Assembly (NCBI GenBank): GCA_030637245.1
Contig: DAOVVI010000043.1
Coordinates: 1-8,431, forward strand
Origin: Cyclobacteriaceae bacterium
Lineage (GTDB): Bacteria; Bacteroidota; Bacteroidia; Cytophagales; Cyclobacteriaceae
Direction: 5' to 3'
Length of the DNA: 8,431 bases
Shown here: positions 1-5,341 of the stretch, piece by piece
Layout of the letters: each line of letters opens with the position of its first letter
Numbering within the stretch: the first letter of the stretch is position 1
Position numbers and translations under genes: made by a program
Notes under the pieces: generated by a model
Databases searched by the model: none
The model's input: the letters and a program-made list of their open reading frames with translations, nothing else
What the model was told of the DNA's origin: nothing

Positions 1-761
1 AATACAGAGTAGTTTTCTATGATCAGCGAGGTACCGGACTTTCTCCAAGGGTTGAAGCGAGCGAGCTCACACTTCAAAGCTCGATTGAAGACCTGGATCG
101 AATTGTCAATTATTATTGTCCTGATGAAAAAGTAAATATTCTTGGCCATTCTTGGGGAGCCATGCTTGGGTCTGCATATTTGGCAAAGCATCCGGATAAA
201 GTTCACAAAATCATATTGGCAGAACCAGGATTTCTAACGAGCGAAATGGCTGAAAAATTCATGGAACGAACCAATGGATTTGCGATTGATTTGTCATTCG
301 ACAATTTTATACTAATCGGAAAAATTGTAATGAGATCCCTGCATGTCAGGGGGCCGGACGACCAGGCAATAAAAGACTATATATTTTCAAATCTTGTGAC
401 GTCTCCGATAGAAAACCACCCGATGAGCGGATATTTTTGCGGTAATAAATACGATTCAACGCAAATTAGTTTCTGGCGATTGAGTATGATAGCTTCACAA
501 GCTATTCAACAATCCGGAGCCAATGCTGATGGAAAAATAGAAATCGATCTGATTTCCGGTGTTGAGCAATATCAGGATACGGTATTATTCATTGCAGGAG
601 ATTGCAATCGTTTTATTGGGCCGGATTACCAGGAAATGCACTTAAAACATTTTTCAAAACATAAAATGGAAGTCATTCACAATGCCGGGCACAATATGTT
701 CCTGGATCAACCAGATGATTTTTTTAGGATTGTCAGGGAATTTTATAAAGAGGAATTATAA
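1..761 (+). CDS. Alpha/beta hydrolase, proline iminopeptidase-like (5' end missing)
   Basis: The frame is open from base 3, giving 252 visible residues; the true start lies left of the window. Near the visible N-terminus is YDQRGTGLSP, the conserved segment of proline iminopeptidase-type (peptidase family S33) alpha/beta hydrolases. It is followed by the nucleophile elbow GHSWG, with the Ser codon at 150-152. The other triad members are visible: Asp in IAGDCNRF (codon 600-602) and His in NAGHNMFLDQP (codon 690-692). The residues between elbow and Asp form a variable helical cap. About 80-100 residues are probably missing, including the oxyanion-hole HG motif. Members cleave N-terminal proline or other small amide/ester substrates; the actual substrate cannot be read from sequence. 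It ends in TAA inside a TTATAA palindrome shared with the convergent next gene. Fold and triad are firm; the peptidase specificity is a family-level guess. Confidence 0.86.
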   Translation, partial: YRVVFYDQRGTGLSPRVEASELTLQSSIEDLDRIVNYYCPDEKVNILGHSWGAMLGSAYLAKHPDKVHKIILAEPGFLTSEMAEKFMERTNGFAIDLSFDNFILIGKIVMRSLHVRGPDDQAIKDYIFSNLVTSPIENHPMSGYFCGNKYDSTQISFWRLSMIASQAIQQSGANADGKIEIDLISGVEQYQDTVLFIAGDCNRFIGPDYQEMHLKHFSKHKMEVIHNAGHNMFLDQPDDFFRIVREFYKEEL

Positions 762-1697
762 CTCCTTCTTAAAAAAGTATTTATAACTCATTTCTCCACC
801 CATTCGCTCCTTAAATTCAATTAATGAGTCCTGGTCTTTACCATCCGGTTCAGTTGAAATGCCCAAATCCAATAGTTCAAATTGAAGGTCCTGACAATAA
901 TTATATAAGCCTGTATTCAATAAAACTGAAGGGCTAAATTGCTTAAATTTCCTGAGGCTTGCTGGTAAGAAGCTGTATAAAATCCGTCTGTGTACTTTTA
1001 TTGCGATTGTAGCTGCTGCTAATTCTCCTTTTGTCCTTACAGCAAAAATCAGATAACTTTGAGGAAAATCATAAAGGTATTTCAATAATTCAACTTTCGA
1101 AATAGAGACCTTCAAGCCTTGCTCCTTCCGGCAGGACTGGATGTAATCATAGATTTCCGAGGCATTATCCGATGGCTCTTTCTTGAAAATAAAACCATTT
1201 TCGTTGCACTTTTTCAACCTTCGTTTTTCCATGGGGTGCATCCGTTTTTCCAAGGGATTTTCATTAATGGATATATGATGATTCACAGCAGTTAGAACTA
1301 TTGAAAAGCTTGATTTATCCATACTTTTCCTTATTATCTCAGCCTTTTTAGGTGAATAACAGGCTGCAAAATTCGAAATTTTAACCGTTTCTATGTTGCG
1401 GGATTTCAGATCCTTTTCTATAAATTTCCAAAACTCAACGAGTAAATTGGGGTGAATTCCCGGATTGAACTCAAAAGATCCAAAAAGAGATTTATAGGGA
1501 CTGTAAGCTGTCTTATCATTTAATAAAAAATGTATTTTTGCTTCAATTCTCTTTTTTACATTATTTATTATAAAATAATTTGCTCGCTCGTCTAATCCCT
1601 GGGTATTGATGTGTTTAATTTTATTAAATAAATAATTGTCAAAATTAAATGCATACCCAAATGGAATCTGATCAACTAAAAATTCAAAAGTCTTCAA
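756..1697 (-). CDS. GNAT/FemAB-like acyltransferase family protein
   Basis: A 313-residue soluble protein without signal peptide or membrane helix. The layout resembles Bacteroidota GNAT-fold proteins related to FemAB/Acetyltransf_6. An N-terminal half contains SPYKSLFGSFEFNPG (about 66-80). A basic stretch EKRMHPMEKRRLKK (150-163) follows. The C-terminal half has the GNAT-like strand-turn pattern ELAAATIAIKVHRRILYSFL (225-244) and ends with IEFKERMGGEMSYKYFF (about 293-309), a typical closing segment of the group. The substrate is unknown; relatives transfer acyl or aminoacyl groups. The start is TTG: the first 125 codons contain no ATG or GTG, and between this codon and the upstream in-frame stop there is only ATT/ATA/ATC. 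No ribosome binding site is obvious. It is convergent with the hydrolase gene (6-base overlap) and divergent from the transporter gene (75-bp gap). Superfamily call moderate; function unknown. Confidence 0.68.
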   Translation of the reverse strand: MKTFEFLVDQIPFGYAFNFDNYLFNKIKHINTQGLDERANYFIINNVKKRIEAKIHFLLNDKTAYSPYKSLFGSFEFNPGIHPNLLVEFWKFIEKDLKSRNIETVKISNFAACYSPKKAEIIRKSMDKSSFSIVLTAVNHHISINENPLEKRMHPMEKRRLKKCNENGFIFKKEPSDNASEIYDYIQSCRKEQGLKVSISKVELLKYLYDFPQSYLIFAVRTKGELAAATIAIKVHRRILYSFLPASLRKFKQFSPSVLLNTGLYNYCQDLQFELLDLGISTEPDGKDQDSLIEFKERMGGEMSYKYFFKKEL

Positions 1698-1772
1698 TGT
1701 AAAAATATTAGCCTGTAAAAATAGTATGATTTTGAAAAGGAATACTTTTTATTTACATCAAATTTTCGGTCA

Positions 1773-2672
1773 ATGGTTTATTTGATCTTAGGTATCATCG
1801 CAAATGTGCTGCTCTTTTTAGCATTTCGGTCATTTTCCATTTTTAAGATTGACAACTTGCAGGCCATCGTGATCAACTATTATGTTTGCGTAATCACAGG
1901 GCTCATTTTTATTGGGAAACCAATGCTATTGCTAAGCGTGGATTTTGGAGCTTCCTGGAGCTGGCTTGCTCTATTTATGGGTTTACTCCTCGTTGTTGGA
2001 TTTTATGCGGCATCTCTCACTGCCCAACTTCTTGGGGTTTCAGTAACTTCTGTGGCAAGTAAAATGTCGATGGTTTTTCCTATTCTTTTCAGCCTATTTT
2101 TCATGAAAATAGAATCGAAATCTTTTTCCATCCTCAATTACTCGGGAATGGCCCTGGCAGTATTTTCAATCTATCTGAGCTCCATTAGAAAGGAAGCCAA
2201 AAGTGATCTGAAAGTCAGCAGAAAATATTTGCTATTACTGCCTTTTGTTGTTTTCATTGTTGGCGGACTAATAGATACTTTTATTAACTACAGCAACCAT
2301 TCTTTGATGACAACGGAAAATGAAGATGTATTTCCAATATTCCTTTTTGCTTCAGCCGCATTTGTTGGCACTATTTTTCTGCTTTTTCAAAAGAGAAATT
2401 TTGAATTAAAAAGCCTCGTTGGGGGGATCTATCTTGGTATTCCAAACTATTTTGCCATTTACCTGGTTTTTAAAGCCCTGACCGTTTTTCAGAACAATGG
2501 GGCAGTTTTTTTTCCTATTTATAATGTTGGCATCATTCTACTTTCTTCTGTAGCGGCGATTATTATTTTTAAAGAGCAGTTATCAAAAATCAACTTCCTT
2601 GGTTTGGGTCTTTCCGTATTAGCGCTATTTTTTCTTTCGTATCAGGAAATCATTGAATACTTTTCCAATTAG
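1773..2672 (+). CDS. EamA/DMT-superfamily inner-membrane transporter
   Basis: A 299-residue, strongly hydrophobic protein with ten predicted helices: roughly residues 2-20, 30-48, 62-84, 91-111, 118-137, 152-172, 187-205, 215-236, 243-266 and 273-290. Two five-helix halves, split by the charged stretch IRKEAKSDLKVSRK (138-151), give the 5+5 layout and length (about 300) of drug/metabolite transporters. Helix 9 and the following loop (FPIYNVGIILLSSVAAIIIF, then KEQLSKINFLGLGL) match the end of EamA domains. The transported compound cannot be inferred; exporters of amino acids, metabolites and drugs are all known in the family. The ATG lies 75 bp from the divergent acyltransferase start. No strong promoter is visible there, only a weak TTTG (1731-1734) and TACATC (1754-1759) pair. 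The TAG stop overlaps the GTG start of the next gene by one base, so the two are probably translationally coupled. Confidence 0.9.
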   Translation: MVYLILGIIANVLLFLAFRSFSIFKIDNLQAIVINYYVCVITGLIFIGKPMLLLSVDFGASWSWLALFMGLLLVVGFYAASLTAQLLGVSVTSVASKMSMVFPILFSLFFMKIESKSFSILNYSGMALAVFSIYLSSIRKEAKSDLKVSRKYLLLLPFVVFIVGGLIDTFINYSNHSLMTTENEDVFPIFLFASAAFVGTIFLLFQKRNFELKSLVGGIYLGIPNYFAIYLVFKALTVFQNNGAVFFPIYNVGIILLSSVAAIIIFKEQLSKINFLGLGLSVLALFFLSYQEIIEYFSN

Positions 2673-3301
2673 TGGAACAAAATGACACATACTTTACCCT
2701 AAAAGGAAATTCTGAAGGATTTTATAAAGAGAAAGGAAGTAAGTTTCTTGCTTTTGCATATGTTCTTTCTAATGAAGATGATGTAAAGAAAACAGTATCA
2801 GAACTGAAAAAGAAATACTATGACGCCAGGCATCATTGCTATGCGTATGTGCTCGGAAATCAATCGGAAAAATACAGGGCAAATGATGATGGCGAGCCGG
2901 GCCATTCTGCTGGAGATCCTATTTTAGGACAAATCCGATCCAATAAATTGACAAATACCCTCATTGTGGTTGTGCGATATTTTGGCGGCACAAAACTTGG
3001 CATAAGTGGATTGATCAAAGCGTATAAAACTGCTGCATCAGATGCAATTGCTACTAATTTGATAATTGAAAAATTGATTATTTCTGAGCTTTCAATTCAA
3101 TTTGAATACCCACAATTAAACCAGGTGATGAAATTGGTTAAAGACCATGACCTGGAAATCATTACACAAAAAATGGAAATTTCCTGTGAAATGAAACTGG
3201 GCGTCAGACTTAGTTTAGAAGAAGAGGTGAGAACCAGGCTGCTTGAAATGCATAAAATATCCCTTGCTCTGCCAAAGCGGCTACGCGAAGGCGATGCATG
3301 A
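2672..3301 (+). CDS. yigZ: YigZ/IMPACT family protein
   Basis: A 209-residue protein, the usual length of bacterial YigZ (about 205). Conserved signatures of the IMPACT (UPF0029) N-terminal domain appear in order: KGSKFLAFAY (21-30), DARHHCYAYVLG (51-62), NDDGEPGHSAGDPIL (71-85) and VVVRYFGGTKLGISGLIKAY (99-118). Residues from about 130 to 205 form the DUF1949-type C-terminal domain. Eukaryotic IMPACT regulates the kinase Gcn2; the role of the bacterial protein is not settled, with a ribosome- or RNA-related function suggested for the fold. The start is GTG in TAGTG, sharing its first G with the stop of the transporter gene, which implies coupled translation. No alternative ATG precedes the conserved domain, which begins only about 20 residues in. 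It ends 45 bp before the convergent cyclase-family gene, with no clear terminator in that gap. Confidence 0.93.
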   Translation: MEQNDTYFTLKGNSEGFYKEKGSKFLAFAYVLSNEDDVKKTVSELKKKYYDARHHCYAYVLGNQSEKYRANDDGEPGHSAGDPILGQIRSNKLTNTLIVVVRYFGGTKLGISGLIKAYKTAASDAIATNLIIEKLIISELSIQFEYPQLNQVMKLVKDHDLEIITQKMEISCEMKLGVRLSLEEEVRTRLLEMHKISLALPKRLREGDA

Positions 3302-3346
3302 AATAATCGATGCAAATTATTCTAATCTGAAAATTTGAATGGATTT

Positions 3347-4291
3347 CTATTCAGGCTTTAAAACTCCACTTGCATCTCTTATTAATTCCGTATTATGGGA
3401 TTTCAGTGGAGCCCCGGGATTATCAATTATGGAATTCCCAATTGGCCAATCAGGTGGACACATTGCAATATATCTTGCAAATCCACCGGTGCCGCCTTCA
3501 GGCTTGGCAAATCCAATGGTAATCAATGCTCCTTTCTCAGGGACTTTATCCAGATTTGTTACTCCTTCGGCCTGGCAAAAATTATTATTTAACAACCAGT
3601 ATTCACCCTCAAGGGTAGCCGTAGTATCTGTGTCAAGTGGTTCATGTCCATGAAAAAGTATGGCTCTTTCGTTGTGCAGAAATTTTAAGGCTTCAATAGA
3701 AATCCCGGGAAAAGGCTTTTTATTATATCGGTCAACTTCCTCCCATTTTTTGTGCCAATCTGAACGAATCATGACTACGGCCCCAGGTGGAATTTGACCA
3801 TAATTCCGTTCCCATTCTCGTATATCATCAATCTGACAATGATAACCTTCATTTTCCAATACCTTTTCATGAACATCAATCACTACCAGTGGTCTTATTG
3901 CATAGGTCGGAGGAATATCACTGATCGTAGCTCCTCTTGGATTCCAATGCGCAGGAGGATCAAGCTGTGTTCCATATTGATCTGTGGGCAGGTGATATGC
4001 TGTTGCAATAAAACCATGCTGTTTAATCGTAAATGTATCTCCAACTGCTACATACCCAGGAATAGCTTTGCCTGATATCGCCGGTTCAAATTTAGCATTT
4101 CCAAATCCAGGCCAAACAGGGATGTCCGGACTGAATGCGTACGTCAAGTCAATATATTTTGCTTGAATAAAATGCTTATTATACACTTGCCACAGGTCAG
4201 TTTCTTCATTTTGCTGACAAGCAGTACAAAAAAGCAAACTTAAAATTATCAAAGTGATCAAGTAGTGTTTCAGGGATCTTGTTGCTTTCAT
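3347..4291 (-). CDS. Cyclase family (kynurenine formamidase-like) putative lipoprotein
   Basis: A 314-residue protein starting at the ATG at 4289-4291, chosen because it gives a clean signal peptide: MKATRSLKHY, then a hydrophobic core ending LLFCTAC. An in-frame TTG 21 bases upstream is possible but less likely. Cys25 in CTAC fits a loose lipobox, so export and lipid anchoring are inferred. The mature part is a PF04199-type domain: YIDLTYAFSPDIPVWPGFG (46-64), DQYGTQLDPPAHW (104-116), a central HGHEPLDTD (214-222), and AEGVTNLDKVP (241-251). The family contains arylformamidase and isatin hydrolase, metal-dependent amidases. The canonical motif HxGTHxDxPxH reads QYGTQLDPPAH, so both motif His metal ligands are Gln while Asp111 and His115 remain. 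The substrate is unknown. It is the 3' neighbour of the GYD gene on the same strand but separated by a terminator, so probably transcribed independently. Family call firm; catalytic competence uncertain. Confidence 0.87.
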   Translation of the reverse strand: MKATRSLKHYLITLIILSLLFCTACQQNEETDLWQVYNKHFIQAKYIDLTYAFSPDIPVWPGFGNAKFEPAISGKAIPGYVAVGDTFTIKQHGFIATAYHLPTDQYGTQLDPPAHWNPRGATISDIPPTYAIRPLVVIDVHEKVLENEGYHCQIDDIREWERNYGQIPPGAVVMIRSDWHKKWEEVDRYNKKPFPGISIEALKFLHNERAILFHGHEPLDTDTTATLEGEYWLLNNNFCQAEGVTNLDKVPEKGALITIGFAKPEGGTGGFARYIAMCPPDWPIGNSIIDNPGAPLKSHNTELIRDASGVLKPE

Positions 4292-4336
4292 TTTAATAAA
4301 TATTTTTAACAAAAATGAATATAAATGGCCGGCAAT

Positions 4337-4371
4337 AAAAAAGCCGAATTCAATATAGGATTTCGGCTTTT
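4337..4371 (-). terminator. Rho-independent terminator (minus strand)
   Basis: A 10-bp perfect stem (4339-4348 with 4362-4371; arms AAAAGCCGAA and TTCGGCTTTT) encloses a 13-base loop. Read on the minus strand, the G/C-rich part is followed by six Ts (complement of 4337-4342), the intrinsic terminator pattern. It lies downstream of the GYD gene and just upstream of the cyclase-family gene, so it should end GYD transcription. On the plus strand the T tract is only four bases and no plus-strand gene leads into it. Confidence 0.62.
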
Positions 4372-4384
4372 AAAGCGGTTAGGG

Positions 4385-4560
4385 TTAATTAGTGTCCGTC
4401 TATAAATTCAGTGTTTAGTTCAGAAAGTTTGCTATCAAGGCTTGTGAAGCCCGAAAAATGTGAATTTACATTTCGTAAATGACCATTTTGAGGGCAAGCC
4501 TGCCTCGCCGGCAGGCGGGCATAACGCAGATAGCGGACTTTATGGACAAACACTAATTAA
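4385..4560. mobile_element. 176-bp MITE-like fold-back element
   Basis: The two ends, 4385-4406 and 4539-4560, are 22-base inverted repeats that match except for a few positions in the middle (GTGTCCGTCT on the left, GTGTTTGTCC on the reverse complement of the right). TTAA at both ends (4385-4388 and 4557-4560) may be a target duplication. That would make the repeat proper TTAGTGTCC... of about 18 bases. Inside, further complementary arms continue the fold: 4426-4436 with 4529-4539, 4438-4443 with 4496-4501, 4449-4452 with 4492-4495, 4455-4460 with 4484-4489, and 4464-4469 with 4475-4480 around the loop 4470-4474. No protein is encoded, so any movement would need a transposase elsewhere. A second palindromic repeat sits in the right arm. 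The element touches the GYD stop codon and separates it from its terminator. The class (MITE versus other fold-back repeat) is inferred from structure only. Confidence 0.6.
4499..4520. repeat. Palindromic repeat, copy 1 (nested in fold-back element)
   Basis: The 17-base core CCTGCCTCGCCGGCAGG (4499-4515) is followed by CGGGC. The arms CCTGCC and GGCAGG surround a short centre, and it can fold on itself. The core is identical to the copy at 6079-6095. It sits in the right arm of the fold-back element with no matching sequence in the left arm, so it looks like a later insertion. Confidence 0.7.
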
Positions 4561-4877
4561 TTTCCCGGAGGTCGATATCCAATAGACATTTGGGTAGCAG
4601 TATCAATGTCTTTTGGTTCTATTAGTGGCGTAAGCGAAATGTCAACTGCGCCTGTGGATTTTATACCAATACTGATGGCGGCTGCTGTCGAAACATTTGG
4701 CATGTCAGCTATAGCTACCACATCGGAAGAACCAAAACTGTAATAAAAAGCTTCCATTTTACCTCCCAATTTTCGAATCATTCCTTCAACTAATTTTTTC
4801 CTGTTGGTGCCTCCTTCTTTGATCAATCCTTTAGCTCCTTCTGGAGTGTAAGAGGCATTTATTAAATACTTTGCCAT
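4557..4877 (-). CDS. GYD domain-containing protein
   Basis: A 106-residue protein starting MAKYLINASYTPEGAKGLIKEGG and continuing with a GGKMEAFYYSFGSSDVVAIADMP segment (38-60, given here in two overlapping parts of the fold: a beta strand, a loop and a second strand) and a C-terminal LTPLIEPKDID (82-92). This is the layout of the GYD family (PF08734), about 95-110 residues with a dimeric ferredoxin-like alpha+beta fold. The motif that names the family (G-Y-D) reads G49-S-S-D52, so the Tyr is replaced. Molecular function is unknown for the family. The start is ATG, preceded by an A/T-rich leader. The stop TAA lies within the TTAA at the edge of the fold-back element, so that insertion ends exactly at the gene's 3' end without changing the protein. 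It is probably a single-gene transcript ending at the terminator at 4337-4371. Confidence 0.85.
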   Translation of the reverse strand: MAKYLINASYTPEGAKGLIKEGGTNRKKLVEGMIRKLGGKMEAFYYSFGSSDVVAIADMPNVSTAAAISIGIKSTGAVDISLTPLIEPKDIDTATQMSIGYRPPGN

Positions 4878-4900
4878 GGTCTATAAGTTTAAGGTTGTTG

Positions 4901-4929
4901 TGAATTTATTTAAAGACATTTTTTGTCAA
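4901..4929 (-). promoter_or_regulatory. Possible promoter of the GYD gene
   Basis: On the minus strand, TTG (4927-4929, within TTGACA) is followed after 18 bases by TAAATTCA (4901-4908). This resembles the Bacteroidota -33 TTG and -7 TAnnTTTG pair with two mismatches in the -7 box. It lies 24 bases before the ATG. The match is partial and in A/T-rich DNA, so this is only a candidate. Confidence 0.3.
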
Positions 4930-5341
4930 CCTAAAAGTTAACCATTCTTTCGACCTTTAGCAAATCTGAAGCATTTCAGTTAAATATTATTTCGGGGTGT
5001 TGAAGTTAGATTAATTAAAATTGTATTTATCAAATCTTTGAGAAATCCTGCCTTGCCGACAGGCTCAAAGTTCCACATAGAAAAAGAGACTATTATAATT
5101 GAAAATGAGTTACTCACTAGCGTAAGTATCCGCTTGTACTATAAATTGTTTCCATGGAAAAACAATGCTTTTCTCCATGTTTTTGTGATAGCTTTTCGTG
5201 ATAGTTTTTGAATAACTTTTGCATTGAATGAATGGATTTATAGAAGCGACCCGGGATTACAAATCCCTACCCTAGTCTTCCAAATTAATATTAGGCACGC
5301 ATTTTAAAATGCACGCCAGCGGCCCGGTGGCATTACTTCGA
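4930..5341. other. Gene-free stretch with several palindromes
   Basis: No convincing coding sequence on either strand. Visible structure, left to right: a decayed copy of the palindromic repeat at 5047-5063 with its own flanking inverted arms; TGAGT-T-ACTCA near 5106-5116; ATTGTT...AACAAT around CCATGG (5145-5166); GTGATAG twice after T-runs (5185-5191 and 5198-5204); GGGATT-ACA-AATCCC (5253-5267); and the perfect 14-base palindrome GCATTTTAAAATGC (5299-5312). Each alone is weak, but the density is higher than in the other intergenic parts. This would suit repetitive intergenic DNA or remnants of inserted elements. The BAHD gene ends at 5342 on the minus strand, so some of these hairpins may lie in its 3' untranslated region; none has a clear U-tract. 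Confidence 0.5.
5036..5070. repeat. Palindromic repeat, decayed copy 2, with flanking inverted arms
   Basis: CCTGCCTTGCCGACAGG (5047-5063) differs from the other two 17-base cores at two positions, both C/G to T/A changes, which spoil the central pairing. It is bracketed by CTTTGAG (5036-5042) and CTCAAAG (5064-5070), a perfect 7-bp inverted pair, so the whole 35-base unit can form a hairpin. Confidence 0.6.

Noticed and set aside
3097..3315. Minus-strand open frame of 72 codons
   Set aside because: It lies antisense within the well-supported IMPACT-family gene, shows no motif, and its composition mirrors the coding strand.
3339..4075. Plus-strand open frames opposite the cyclase-family gene
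   Set aside because: They are antisense to a gene with clear family motifs and signal peptide; the translations look like reverse-strand shadows.
4292..4312. TTG start adding seven residues to the cyclase-family lipoprotein
   Set aside because: The ATG at 4289-4291 gives a normal signal peptide with a short basic N-terminus; the extension adds nothing and uses a rarer start.
5253..5267. GGGATTACAAATCCC as a tRNA T-arm
   Set aside because: No acceptor, D or anticodon stems can be drawn around it and the TTC loop motif is missing; it is just a hairpin.
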